Below the pieces are notes generated by a model. The model made no database searches and was not told the origin of the DNA. It worked only from the letters and a program-made list of their open reading frames with translations. This document shows, one piece after another, positions 26,067-34,522 of a DNA stretch of 64,000 nt. How positions within the stretch are numbered: position 1 is the first letter of the stretch; every line of letters begins with the position of its first letter. The stretch is from UBA7672 sp965279085 (lineage in GTDB: Bacteria; Pseudomonadota; Alphaproteobacteria; Caulobacterales; Hyphomonadaceae), in assembly GCA_965279085.1 (NCBI GenBank), contig OZ257149.1, positions 2,356,001-2,420,000 on the forward strand. The letters are read 5' to 3'. The translations under genes were made by a program, and so were the position numbers.

Positions 26067-26912
26067 ATGCCCGCCTTCCAGCTACGCCACGCGACGACCT
26101 ACGCCTTTTCCTCGCCCGTGACCCTCGCCCCCCACCAGCTCTACATGCGACCCCGGGGCGACCATAAGCTGAAGGTCCAGGCCTCCACCCTCACCCTTTC
26201 CCCCCTGGCGGAGGTCGTCTGGCGCAACGATCTTTACGGAAATTCGGTCGCCATCGCCCACTTCTCCGGCGAGACCACGCAACTCGACATCATCAGCGAA
26301 CTGGCCGTCGAGACCTTCCCGCGCAGCGAACAGCAGCGCCGGCTCCTGATGGAGGCCGGGACAACCGAATACTCCGCCATCGAGCGCCACATGCTCGGCC
26401 CCTACATCGACCAGCCCTGGGACACCGGAAACGCCGCCGCCGAATGGATCCGCAGCGGCGCGACCAACGTCCAGAAAAGCCAGTACGAGCGCCTGCTCGA
26501 ATGCGCCGCCCGCATCCGCTACGAATTCGACTACCGCATCCGCTACGAACCCGGCCTGCAGACCCCGGCCGACACGCTCCAGCTCCACTCCGGCACCTGC
26601 CGCGACTTCGCTGAGCTGATGATCGCCGCGGCCCGCTCCCTCGGCTGCGCCGCGCGTTTCGTGACCGGCTATGTCTTCTCGCCCAACGCCGCGCCGGGAT
26701 CGTCCTCGCCCCACGCCTGGGCCGAGGTCTACATCCCCGCCGTGGGCTGGATCGAACTCGACGCCACCAACGGCCTCGTCGACGATGGCGACCTGATCCC
26801 CATCGCCTCCGCCGCCACCGGGGCCGAGCTGACGCCGATCTCCGGCGCCTTCACGGGCTTCGGCGCCACCTCCACGATGACGGTCGCCGTCGACGTCACG
26901 AAACTGGCCTGA
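26067..26912 (+). CDS. Transglutaminase-like family protein
   Basis: From ATG 26067 the product is 281 residues. An N-terminal beta domain (LRHATTYAFSSPVTLAPHQLYMRPR) precedes the papain-like core with Cys in HSGTCRDFAELMIAAARSLG, His in SPHAWAEVYIP and Asp in ELDATNG. The spacing matches bacterial transglutaminase-like cysteine proteases, which usually act as peptidases or amidases. No signal peptide is visible, so it is probably cytoplasmic. Confidence 0.9.
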   Translation: MPAFQLRHATTYAFSSPVTLAPHQLYMRPRGDHKLKVQASTLTLSPLAEVVWRNDLYGNSVAIAHFSGETTQLDIISELAVETFPRSEQQRRLLMEAGTTEYSAIERHMLGPYIDQPWDTGNAAAEWIRSGATNVQKSQYERLLECAARIRYEFDYRIRYEPGLQTPADTLQLHSGTCRDFAELMIAAARSLGCAARFVTGYVFSPNAAPGSSSPHAWAEVYIPAVGWIELDATNGLVDDGDLIPIASAATGAELTPISGAFTGFGATSTMTVAVDVTKLA

Positions 26913-26965
26913 TGCTGTACCGCCCGCCGCGCCGGTGCTAACCGGCAGGCAGACGGGAGCACGGC

Positions 26966-27658
26966 ATGCGCACCATTGGCCTCATCGGCGGCATGAGCTG
27001 GCAAAGCTCGAAACTTTACTACGAGCAGATCAACCAGCGCGTGGCCGACCGGCTGGGCGGCGCCCATTCGGCAAAGCTGATCGTGAACTCGCTGGATTTC
27101 GGCCCCATCGCGGAGATGCAGGCCGCTGGAAAATGGCGCGAGGCCGGGGCCGTGCTCGCCAACGCCGCCCAGGCGCTGGAGCGCGCCGGCGCCGATGTCA
27201 TCGCCATCGGCGCCAACACCATGCACAAGGTCGCCGCCCAGGTGACCGCCTCCGTCCGCCTGCCGCTGATCCACATCGGCGACACACTCGCCGCGGGCCT
27301 GCGCCGCGATGCGCGCTCGAGGCCCCTCCTCCTCGGCACACGCTACACGATGGAAGACCCGTTCATGGTCGACCACCTCGCCAACAAGGGCATCGGCGCC
27401 ATCACGCCCGACAAGCCCGACCGCGACGCCCTGCAGGCCATCATCTACGACCAGCTCATCAAGGGCATCGTCACCGACGAGGCGCGCACCACCGTGCGCG
27501 CCATGATCGAACGGTCATTCGCACGCGAGGCCGACAGCGTCATCTTCGGCTGCACCGAGATCGGCATGCTCTTCCCGCCGAGCGACGCCGGCCTGCCCGG
27601 CTACGACACGCTGGAACTGCACGCAGCTGAGTTGGTGGAATTCGCGCTGAAGGACTGA
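26966..27658 (+). CDS. Aspartate/glutamate racemase family protein with altered active site
   Basis: The 230-residue protein matches the YgeA-type racemase family along its length (TIGLIGGMSWQSSKLYY, SLDFGPI, LLGTRYTMED, VIFGCTEIGML). Family members use two acid/base residues, Cys or Thr near residue 83 and a Cys near 196. Here the first site reads IGANTMHKV, with Ala at 83, while Cys196 is kept. It may therefore not racemise by the usual two-base mechanism. It stands alone on the plus strand. Confidence 0.85.
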   Translation: MRTIGLIGGMSWQSSKLYYEQINQRVADRLGGAHSAKLIVNSLDFGPIAEMQAAGKWREAGAVLANAAQALERAGADVIAIGANTMHKVAAQVTASVRLPLIHIGDTLAAGLRRDARSRPLLLGTRYTMEDPFMVDHLANKGIGAITPDKPDRDALQAIIYDQLIKGIVTDEARTTVRAMIERSFAREADSVIFGCTEIGMLFPPSDAGLPGYDTLELHAAELVEFALKD

Positions 27659-27662
27659 CGAC

Positions 27663-28229
27663 CTAGCCGTAAGCCTTCTGCGGCCGCCAGCCGTCGGGGC
27701 CTTCAGGCAGCAGATCGAACAGGCGCCACACCGGGCAGAACTCGTCGCTGTCGTTGAACCCGCTGGCCGACGCGCGCGCAATCTTCCCGTCCTGTTTCTG
27801 GAAGGCCGAAACGCCCGGCATCGGCTTCCCCGCGGCGTTCGCAAAGCCCATGTCGGCCGCGAACGTGTTGCCCTGCGTGCTCACCATCGGGAATTTCCAG
27901 CCGCGCGAAGCTGCGAACTCAGCCTGCGTCTCCGGCATATCCGGGCTCGACACCACGAAGGCCGCGCGATCCGCCACATGCGGATAGAAGCCGTTGAACC
28001 CGTCCGCCCACATCGTGCAGCTGTTGCAACTCACGCCCATGTTGTGGATCACGAACAGGTCGCGCTTCTTGCCGAACAGCGACGACAGCGTCACCGGACC
28101 GTTTCGCGTGGCGAAGGCGTAATCCTTCACCTCGCCCTGCGCCGCCTCGGCCATCGCCTTGTGCAGGTCAGCCCGCGCTTCGAGGAATCGCGCGCGCGCA
28201 TCCACGACGCGGGGTGAATTGCTGATCAT
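27663..28229 (-). CDS. DUF899 family thioredoxin-like protein
   Basis: A 188-residue protein from ATG 28229. It has the DUF899 pattern VTLSSLFGKKRDLFVIHNMG followed by a CNSC pair and MWADGFNGFYPHV, resembling a thioredoxin-fold redox motif. Later SRGWKFPMVSTQGNTF and FCPVWRLFDLLPEG are usual in the family. Its ATG overlaps the ArsR stop (ATGA). It is the last gene of a three-gene minus-strand operon, and a second DUF899 gene is divergent from it. The biochemical role of the family is not established. Confidence 0.88.
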   Translation of the reverse strand: MISNSPRVVDARARFLEARADLHKAMAEAAQGEVKDYAFATRNGPVTLSSLFGKKRDLFVIHNMGVSCNSCTMWADGFNGFYPHVADRAAFVVSSPDMPETQAEFAASRGWKFPMVSTQGNTFAADMGFANAAGKPMPGVSAFQKQDGKIARASASGFNDSDEFCPVWRLFDLLPEGPDGWRPQKAYG

Positions 28230-28645
28230 TTGCGCTTTCCCTTTGCCTTCTTCGCTGCACGCTTCGGCCCCCGCGTTTTTGGTGGAGGCGGCAGCTGCTT
28301 CACAAACGCGGCAAGCTCGTCGAACGATTGCTGCCAGTACTTGGTGTAGTGGTTGATCCACACGGCGGCGTCATAGAGTGGCGCCGCATCGAGATTGCAG
28401 CGCGCGATCCGCCCCGTCCGCTCCTGCGCGACAAGTCCCGACCGCACCAGCACCTGGATATGCCGCGACACAGCCTGCAGCGACATCTCGAACGGCGCCG
28501 CCAACTCCGACACCAGCGCCGGACCTTCATCCAGCCGCCGCAGGATCTGCCGCCGCACCGGATCCGAAAGCGCAAAGAACACGCGGTCCAACGCCTCCTC
28601 CCCTGCTTCCGCAGCCTCGCGGTCTTTCACCAGCGCCAGCGTCAT
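28226..28645 (-). CDS. ArsR-family winged-helix repressor
   Basis: A 139-residue regulator with the ArsR core FFALSDPVRRQILRRLDEGPALVSELAAPF, recognition helix MSLQAVSRHIQVLVRSGLV and wing QERTGRIARCNLD. No metal-binding CxC is seen in the helix-turn-helix, so it is more like the non-metal ArsR group that controls DUF899 or SRPBCC genes. A lysine/proline-rich tail ends it. Start and stop overlap the neighbouring genes by 4 bases. It probably binds the palindrome at 28951-28968 and represses both DUF899 units. Confidence 0.9.
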   Translation of the reverse strand: MTLALVKDREAAEAGEEALDRVFFALSDPVRRQILRRLDEGPALVSELAAPFEMSLQAVSRHIQVLVRSGLVAQERTGRIARCNLDAAPLYDAAVWINHYTKYWQQSFDELAAFVKQLPPPPKTRGPKRAAKKAKGKRK

Positions 28646-28896
28646 GATCTCGCCTCACCCGAACAGAGCGGCTGCACGAGGAGCTCCTCGAGCACCGAGC
28701 GATGGTTTGCCTCCGCCCGCGCCGCATAATGCCCCGCATGCTCGGCCAGCGCAGGCGCAACAGCAATGCCGATAGCCGCCGCGATCAACAGGACAGCGCC
28801 GGCGACGAGGCCCGGCCTGCGCATCATGCGCCAGCCTGCCCCGCCCGCCACAGCGGCGTTTCCGGCTACAGCCACACTCAGAAGGCAGCAGATCAT
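28642..28896 (-). CDS. Small membrane protein of the ArsR/DUF899 operon
   Basis: From ATG 28896 the product has 84 residues; an in-frame GTG at 28920 would add 8. It has two short hydrophobic segments (ICCLLSVAVAGNAAVAGGAG and LVAGAVLLIAAAIGIAVAPALA) and a soluble C-terminus with one cysteine. It overlaps arsR by 4 bases, so it is the first gene of the operon. I do not recognise the family. It might be a membrane partner for the DUF899 proteins. Confidence 0.6.
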   Translation of the reverse strand: MICCLLSVAVAGNAAVAGGAGWRMMRRPGLVAGAVLLIAAAIGIAVAPALAEHAGHYAARAEANHRSVLEELLVQPLCSGEARS

Positions 28897-28925
28897 TTTC
28901 TTCCGGGCGCCTCTTGTCACCCGGC

Positions 28926-28968
28926 TTGACTATCAACACTTCGATTGACTATCAACACTTATGTTGAT
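28926..28968. promoter_or_regulatory. ArsR-type operator and tandem repeats in the divergent promoter
   Basis: Two exact 16-base copies of TTGACTATCAACACTT (28926-28941 and 28945-28960) are followed by an inverted repeat ATCAACA-CTTA-TGTTGAT (28951-28968). The ATCAA/TTGAT palindrome is typical of ArsR-family operators. It lies between the operon starting at 28896 and the DUF899 gene starting at 28984, so one repressor could control both. TTGACT within the repeat could serve as a -35 element. Confidence 0.75.
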
Positions 28969-28983
28969 TGTTGGAGGAAGAAA

Positions 28984-29682
28984 ATGATGGGCAAGGTTGC
29001 AACCCGCGCGGAATGGCTGAAGGCCCGCGCATCCCTTCTCGCCGCCGAGAAGGAGTTCACGCACCAGCGCGACGCGCTCTCGGCGAAACGCCGCGCAATG
29101 CCGTGGGTGAAGATCGACAAGGACTATGTGTTCGACGCGCCAACCGGCCCGGTGAAGCTCGCCGATCTCTTTGCTGGCCGCAGCCAGCTGGTCGTCTATC
29201 ACTTCATGTTCGCGCCCGAGGCCGAATGGGGCTGCAAGTCCTGCTCCTTCTGGGCTGATCATTTCGACGGGGCGATCCCGCACCTCAACGCCCGCGACAC
29301 ATCCTTCGTCGCGATCTCCCGCGCCCCTGTCGAGAAGCTCCAGCGCCAGGCCAGGCGCCTCGGCTGGAAATTCCCGTGGGTGTCGTCAGGCCGCACGACG
29401 TTCAACTACGATTTCAACGTCTCGTTCAAACCCGACGCCAACGGCGAGGCCCTCTACAACTACGAGAAGCAAAAAGTCCCCTTCAAGGACCTGCAGGGCG
29501 CCAGTGTCTTCGTCAAAGGGGACGACGGCGCAATCTACCACGCCTACTCCACCTACGGCCGCGGCCAGGACATCCTCAACGGCGCCTACAACATCCTCGA
29601 CATGACCCCCAAAGGCCGCGACGAGGACAGCCTGCCGTTCACCATGGCCTGGGTGAAGCTGCATGATGAGTACGTGGCATAA
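28984..29682 (+). CDS. DUF899 family thioredoxin-like protein (second copy)
   Basis: The start is ATG 28984 (or 28987) after GGAGGAAG. The 232-residue product has VKIDKDYVFDAPTGPVKLADLF, then FAPEAEWGCKSCSFWADHF with a CKSC pair, RRLGWKFPWVSS and a C-terminal YNILDMTPKGRDE. It is about 45 residues longer than the copy at 27663 and belongs to a distinct DUF899 branch, so it is not a simple duplicate. It is transcribed divergently from the ArsR operon across a shared operator. Confidence 0.88.
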   Translation: MMGKVATRAEWLKARASLLAAEKEFTHQRDALSAKRRAMPWVKIDKDYVFDAPTGPVKLADLFAGRSQLVVYHFMFAPEAEWGCKSCSFWADHFDGAIPHLNARDTSFVAISRAPVEKLQRQARRLGWKFPWVSSGRTTFNYDFNVSFKPDANGEALYNYEKQKVPFKDLQGASVFVKGDDGAIYHAYSTYGRGQDILNGAYNILDMTPKGRDEDSLPFTMAWVKLHDEYVA

Positions 29683-29695
29683 GCTGTGGCGTACG

Positions 29696-29816
29696 CGCTC
29701 GTGGTTCGACGGACGGCGGCTACGCCGCCCGCTCACCATGAGCGCTACTCTACCGCTTGCTGAAAAGCGCTCATCCTGAGCGGCGCACGAAGTGCGCGTC
29801 CGTCGAAGGACGAGCG
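29696..29816. repeat. Palindromic intergenic repeat (second family)
   Basis: Outer arms 29696-29714 (CGCTCGTGGTTCGACGGAC) and 29798-29816 (GTCCGTCGAAGGACGAGCG) are inverted with two mismatches. An inner pair CTCACCATGAGCGCT and AGCGCTCATCCTGAG is also inverted. It lies between convergent genes and differs from the repeat at 7046-7159. Such elements are usual dispersed intergenic palindromes in this group of bacteria. Confidence 0.7.
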
Positions 29817-29835
29817 CGTGCTTCCCGGCGCGCGC

Positions 29836-30846
29836 CTACTCCTCATTCGCCTGATCGAGCGGCAATCCCTTCGCCTCGCGCACGCGCGCGCCCTTGAGGA
29901 TGCCGTCCATGGCGTAATTGCCTTCGTGGCAGGCGTATTCGTAGATGCGCTCGCCATCGTTCCAGTAGGTGATCTCGCCCTTCCACGGCTGGGCGTAGAA
30001 CACCGGATCATCGACCGTGAACTCGTAGAGCAGCCTGTTCTCCGCCACGCGGCTGAAGCGCTCTGTCACCTTGGCCTTCTCGGACAGGTAGGCGGGATGG
30101 TCCTGCCATTTGTGGTACGGGCTGAAATTCGTCGTCTCGATGACGAGCGCGTCGCCATCCCACCAGCCAACCGAATCCCCGAACAAAGGATGCAGCACCG
30201 CCGGCTGGTGATCCGTCTTCAGCGGGATCACCCGCGCGTGCGAGATCATCTCCGTGTGTATCATCACATGCGTCGGCGTCTGCACGATCTGGTAGTGGTT
30301 GTTGTAGAGCCCGTTGATCATCGGCGGTCCCGTCCGCCCGCCCGTCGCAAGACAGCGATCCGGCAGCGGCCGCGATTCCGGATCGGAATAGCCGAGCCTT
30401 GCCTCGCCCTCATGCGCCAGCTTCCGCCCCGCCTCGGTCCACGGGATCTTCCCCGACGGCGGATCGGTTATCCACGCCGTACGCGTCTCGCCCTTCACCA
30501 CGCCGAACGTCGTGCCAGGATCGATCCAGAAGGCGTTGTAGCCCCGCCCCGCCAGCAGGTCCTTGCCCGTCAGCATGCCCGAGGCGGGCGTGTTGGCGAT
30601 GTCCTCCGTCCGCATCCGCACCAGCTGCGGGTGGTCGTGCGTCGCCTTCTCGACCTCCTCGGCCGTCAGCACCGTGCTCTTGTACCGGTCGGACCGCTCC
30701 AGCGTGGTGATGGAGGCATTGGTCCACGTCCCCTGCAGGTCCGGATGCCCGTCGCCCGCACGGGGCGGGGTGTAAGCCGCCTGCGCCATCGCCGGCGCGG
30801 CGAACGTCGCCATGATGATGATCGCGACTATTGATGATGTTCGCAT
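29836..30846 (-). CDS. Exported hypothetical protein
   Basis: A 336-residue protein from ATG 30846 with a clear signal peptide (MRTSSIVAIIIMATFAAPAMAQA). The mature part contains GHPDLQGTWTNASITTLERSD, NNHYQIVQTPTHVMIHTEM, PLFGDSVGWWDGDALVIETTNF and a C-terminal YEYACHEGNYAMDGIL. This pattern is widespread in secreted proteins of Hyphomonadaceae-like and acidobacterial genomes with no known function. It is divergent from the VWA protein gene. Confidence 0.8.
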   Translation of the reverse strand: MRTSSIVAIIIMATFAAPAMAQAAYTPPRAGDGHPDLQGTWTNASITTLERSDRYKSTVLTAEEVEKATHDHPQLVRMRTEDIANTPASGMLTGKDLLAGRGYNAFWIDPGTTFGVVKGETRTAWITDPPSGKIPWTEAGRKLAHEGEARLGYSDPESRPLPDRCLATGGRTGPPMINGLYNNHYQIVQTPTHVMIHTEMISHARVIPLKTDHQPAVLHPLFGDSVGWWDGDALVIETTNFSPYHKWQDHPAYLSEKAKVTERFSRVAENRLLYEFTVDDPVFYAQPWKGEITYWNDGERIYEYACHEGNYAMDGILKGARVREAKGLPLDQANEE

Positions 30847-30976
30847 GGTCTCCTCCCAACCCGAATCCGGCCCGTCTGAGCAGCCTCTGGCTGAACGCAG
30901 GTCGTGAGTTCGTGATGCGACACAGCTTGCCTGCCGCTGGGTTGGCCTGCAAGCTGGCCAGGTTGTTCCGGAGCGG

Positions 30977-31879
30977 ATGATGAACCTGCTGTCTCGCCTG
31001 AGGGGCGCCGCCACCCTCGCCTTCGCAGGAATCATTGGCTTTTCCGCTCCCGTGACCGCCCAGCAGGGCAAGTCCATCCGGGTCGACCTCGAACTCATGC
31101 TCGCGGTCGATATCTCGCAGTCGATGGACCATGACGAACACACGATCCAGCGCCAGGGCTATGTCGACGCCTTCCGCCACAAGGACGTCGTCAACGCGCT
31201 GATGTCCGGCCCCGAAGGCAGGATCGCCGTAATGTACATGGAATGGGCCGGCGACTTCGATCCGATCCCCACCATCCCGTGGACCATCATCGACAGCATC
31301 GACAGCGCCCACGCCTTCGCCGACCGGCTCGAGAAGGAGCCCATCTTCGGCGAACAGCGCACCTCGATCTCGACCGCGCTGCTGGCCGCGCAGGACTACA
31401 TCCTGAACAACAATATCTCCTCGCACCGGCAGGTGATCGACGTCTCGGGCGACGGCGCCAACAATGCCGGCCGTCTTGTCGAGCCCGTGCGCGACGCGGT
31501 GGTGAAGAGCGGCATCGTCATCAACGGGCTGCCGATCATGCTCAACAAGCCCAAGGAATTCTACGACATCGATCATCTTGATCGGTACTACAAGCATTGC
31601 GTGATTGGCGGCACGGCGGCGTTCATTGCGCCGGTCTTCGACCTGAAACACCTGTCGTCCACCATTCGCAAGAAGCTGGTGATGGAGATCGCGAGCATCG
31701 AGGTCGAGCCGGACATGGCCCCGATCCAGTTCGCCGAGGCGCCCGAAGCTCCCGCCCAGCCCGGCGTCATCCGCGCGCAACTGAAACTGCCGACGGAAAA
31801 GACCGACTGCACCATCGGCGAAAAGGTGTGGGGCGGCGGCCGCGGCTTCGGCGGCTTCAACGATTTCCAGAGACAATAA
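30977..31879 (+). CDS. Exported VWA-like protein (DUF1194)
   Basis: A 300-residue protein with a signal peptide ending near AQQ (residues 28-30) and a von Willebrand A-type MIDAS at residues 45-49 (DISQS). VIDVSGDGANNAG and GLPIMLN follow the DUF1194 pattern. It is probably periplasmic, with a metal-dependent protein-binding surface. The C-terminus is glycine-rich (GGGRGFGGFNDF). It is convergent with the diguanylate cyclase gene, 3 bases apart. Confidence 0.87.
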   Translation: MMNLLSRLRGAATLAFAGIIGFSAPVTAQQGKSIRVDLELMLAVDISQSMDHDEHTIQRQGYVDAFRHKDVVNALMSGPEGRIAVMYMEWAGDFDPIPTIPWTIIDSIDSAHAFADRLEKEPIFGEQRTSISTALLAAQDYILNNNISSHRQVIDVSGDGANNAGRLVEPVRDAVVKSGIVINGLPIMLNKPKEFYDIDHLDRYYKHCVIGGTAAFIAPVFDLKHLSSTIRKKLVMEIASIEVEPDMAPIQFAEAPEAPAQPGVIRAQLKLPTEKTDCTIGEKVWGGGRGFGGFNDFQRQ

Positions 31880-31882
31880 CTT

Positions 31883-32587
31883 CTAGGCCTGCGCCCTGCG
31901 GTGCAGCGCCTTGTCGGCGTACATGGCCTCGTCGGCGCGCGCGAGCACCCGTTCAGCGGTGTCGTCAGGGCCAATGTGCGCGATGCCATAGGCGGCCGAC
32001 ACATAGTGCGCCTGCCCCTCGTGCAGCACGCGTTCCGTGCACAGCGCCGCCACCAGCGCCTCGGCCTTCTGCGTGGCGGCTTCCGCGCCAAGGTGCGTCA
32101 GCACCACAGCGAATTCATCCCCGCCTATGCGGCCGATGATGTCCGTCTCCCGCGTCTGCCGGATCAAGAGCTCGCCGATCGCGCGGATCACGGCGTCGCC
32201 CGCCGGATGCCCGTGCGCGTCGTTGATCGCCTTGAAGTTGTTGAGGTCGAAATAGATGACGCTCGCCTCGATCTCGTGGCGCTTCACCATCGCGACGATG
32301 CGCTGTCCCTCGCGCACGAAAGCACGGCGGTTATAGACCGGCGCCAACGTGTCGTGATCGGCGGATGCTTCCGCCTCCGCCAGCGACAGCTTCAGCTGCT
32401 CGACGTCGAGACGCAGCGAGTCGATCTCGGAGATCAGAACGGTGAACGCCGTGCGCACCTGCGGGGTCAGCTGGTATTCGGGCACGCCGAAGATGTCGGC
32501 CACGCGCTTCGCCAGGTCCACCGGCCGCTCGGGCGGCGCGACGTCCTGCTGGCGGCTCTTGTGGCCGAAGATCGAGAACAGCTTCAT
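31883..32587 (-). CDS. Diguanylate cyclase (GGDEF domain)
   Basis: A 234-residue cytoplasmic protein: about 75 N-terminal residues including a short coiled coil (LISEIDSLRLDVEQLKLSLAEAE), then a complete GGDEF domain with active site GGDEF at 155-159 and an inhibitory I-site RETD at 146-149. The start region HDTLAPVYNRRAF is typical. It should make cyclic di-GMP from two GTP, with feedback inhibition. No sensory domain is recognisable. Confidence 0.9.
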   Translation of the reverse strand: MKLFSIFGHKSRQQDVAPPERPVDLAKRVADIFGVPEYQLTPQVRTAFTVLISEIDSLRLDVEQLKLSLAEAEASADHDTLAPVYNRRAFVREGQRIVAMVKRHEIEASVIYFDLNNFKAINDAHGHPAGDAVIRAIGELLIRQTRETDIIGRIGGDEFAVVLTHLGAEAATQKAEALVAALCTERVLHEGQAHYVSAAYGIAHIGPDDTAERVLARADEAMYADKALHRRAQA

Positions 32588-32640
32588 GAGACGGCAGAAC
32601 TTCCGGACGAAACTCCTGAGCGCATTCCAGCGTAAGCCCG

Positions 32641-32656
32641 TTAGCGGCTGATTAAC
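32641..32656. promoter_or_regulatory. Possible CtrA-type site
   Basis: TTAG-N7-TTAAC, one mismatch from the CtrA consensus TTAA-N7-TTAAC, lies between the divergent diguanylate cyclase and purE genes. It is suggestive only, because such short sites occur by chance. Confidence 0.3.
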
Positions 32657-32728
32657 CGCTCCAGACGCGGCCGTTGCGGAATTGTGGCGGAAGCGAGTAG
32701 AACCGCGCTTTCCGGGCCGGAGAGCCTC

Positions 32729-33232
32729 ATGTCAGCCGCTTCTGCAAAGCCTTTCGTGGGCATCATCATGGGCAGCCGGTCCGACTGGCCGACCATGGGC
32801 AAGGCGGCCGAGATACTCACAGAACTCGGCGTTCCGTTTGAAGCGAAGGTCGTTTCCGCTCACCGCACGCCCGACCGGCTGGTGAGCTACGCCAAATCCG
32901 CCCGCGAGCGCGGCCTGAAGATCATCATCGCCGGCGCCGGCGGCGCGGCCCACCTGCCCGGCATGGTCGCGTCCATGACGTCCCTGCCCGTGCTCGGCGT
33001 GCCGGTGAAATCCAGCGCCCTGTCCGGTCTCGATAGCCTTCTCTCCATCGTGCAGATGCCGAAAGGCATTCCCGTCGGCACGCTGGCCATCGGCGAAGCG
33101 GGCGCGGCCAACGCCGGCATTCTCGCGGCCTCGATGCTCGCCAACAATGACGAGGCGCTGCTGAAGCGTCTCGACGCGTGGCGCAAGGCGCAGACGGATT
33201 CAGTCGCCGAGACTGTGGAAGACGGGAAATGA
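32729..33232 (+). CDS. purE: N5-carboxyaminoimidazole ribonucleotide mutase PurE
   Basis: Starting at ATG 32729 gives 167 residues with [38 protein letters not shown] and PVLGVPV, the standard PurE signature. It converts N5-CAIR to CAIR in purine synthesis and works with PurK, whose ATG overlaps its stop (ATGA). Confidence 0.97.
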   Translation: MSAASAKPFVGIIMGSRSDWPTMGKAAEILTELGVPFEAKVVSAHRTPDRLVSYAKSARERGLKIIIAGAGGAAHLPGMVASMTSLPVLGVPVKSSALSGLDSLLSIVQMPKGIPVGTLAIGEAGAANAGILAASMLANNDEALLKRLDAWRKAQTDSVAETVEDGK

Positions 33233-34323
33233 GCAAGCCGCCAGCCACCGGCGTTCTCGCCCGTCCGGGCGACGCCATCGGCATTCTCGGCGGCGGCCAG
33301 CTTGGCCGCATGCTCGCCATGGCGGCAGCGGACCTCGGCCTCGACGTCCACATCTTCACGCCCGAGACCGACAGCCCCGCCGCACGCGTGGCGCAGCGCA
33401 CATGGGTCGCCCCGTTCGATGACAAGGCAGCGCTCCGCGAGTTCGCGGCCAGCATCAAACTCGCCACCATCGAATTCGAGAACGTGCCAGTCGATGCGGT
33501 CGACCTGATCGAGGACGAAGGCGTGCCCGTGCGTCCCAACGGCGAGACGCTGTCGCGCGCGCAGGACCGCCTCGCCGAGAAAACCTTCTTCCGCGAGATC
33601 GGCATCGAGCCCGCGCCATTCGTGCGCATCGACAATCCCGACCAGATCCAGCCCGCGCTCGACAGCGTCGGCGGCCAGGGCGTCCTGAAGTCGCGCTTCT
33701 CCGGCTATGACGGCAAGGGACAGGTGCGCCTCAAGGGCAAGATCGATCCCTTCCCCGCCTGGGCCGAAGTCGGCCAGGCGCGCGCCGTTCTCGAAGCATG
33801 GATCGAGCATGACGGAGAGATTTCCGTCATCGCGGCGCGCGGCGCCGATGGCCAGTTCGTTCCCTACGATCCGCCCGAGAACGATCATTCCGGCGGCATC
33901 CTGCGCCGCTCCAAATTCCCGTCCACAGCGCCGAAGGCGGTGCTCGACGAAGCCCGCCGCCTGGCGAAGACGCTCGCGGATTCGCTCGACTATGTCGGAG
34001 TCCTCGCGCTCGAACTGTTCGTGACAAAGGACGGCAAGCTGCTGGCCAACGAGTTTGCCCCGCGCGTCCACAATTCCGGCCACTGGACGCAGGACGCCTG
34101 CTTCACCGGCCAGTTCGAACAGCACATCCGCGCAGTCTGCGGCTGGCCGCTGGGCGATCCCATGCGCCACTCCGACGGCGAGATGATCAATCTCCTCGGC
34201 GAAGACGCGAACAACTGGGAGAAGCATCTCGGCGAAGGCGCGAAGCTCCACCTCTACGGCAAACGCCGCGCCGCCGATGGCCGCAAGATGGGCCACATCA
34301 ACCGGCTGAAGCCGCGCGCCTGA
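33229..34323 (+). CDS. purK: N5-carboxyaminoimidazole ribonucleotide synthase PurK
   Basis: A 364-residue ATP-grasp enzyme: [50 protein letters not shown] and [18 protein letters not shown]. It makes N5-CAIR from AIR, ATP and bicarbonate for PurE. Translation is coupled to purE by a 4-base overlap. Confidence 0.97.
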   Translation: MSKPPATGVLARPGDAIGILGGGQLGRMLAMAAADLGLDVHIFTPETDSPAARVAQRTWVAPFDDKAALREFAASIKLATIEFENVPVDAVDLIEDEGVPVRPNGETLSRAQDRLAEKTFFREIGIEPAPFVRIDNPDQIQPALDSVGGQGVLKSRFSGYDGKGQVRLKGKIDPFPAWAEVGQARAVLEAWIEHDGEISVIAARGADGQFVPYDPPENDHSGGILRRSKFPSTAPKAVLDEARRLAKTLADSLDYVGVLALELFVTKDGKLLANEFAPRVHNSGHWTQDACFTGQFEQHIRAVCGWPLGDPMRHSDGEMINLLGEDANNWEKHLGEGAKLHLYGKRRAADGRKMGHINRLKPRA

Positions 34324-34331
34324 CGCGCAGG

Positions 34332-34517
34332 CTAGTGTAGCTGCCGCTTGCGATATTCGCGGATGATCGCATCGATGCTACGAAGCTTGCGGCGAAGCAG
34401 AGCGATCTCTGCATCGGTCACATTGTACACGCCGCCCCGGTCGATTCGCTGAAGACCTTCCGCCAGGTTGTCGCGTCCGGCCTTCACGATCTCATATGTT
34501 TCAGAGCTGAGCTTCAT
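34332..34517 (-). CDS. Small hypothetical helical protein
   Basis: A 61-residue basic protein beginning MKLSSETYEIVKAGRDNLAEG with a heptad-like centre (DAEIALLRRKLRSIDAIIREYRKRQ). The composition is mainly helical. I do not recognise a family. It begins 5 bases after the stop of the even smaller membrane protein upstream on the same strand, so the two are probably one transcript. Confidence 0.55.
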   Translation of the reverse strand: MKLSSETYEIVKAGRDNLAEGLQRIDRGGVYNVTDAEIALLRRKLRSIDAIIREYRKRQLH

Positions 34518-34522
34518 GGCTG

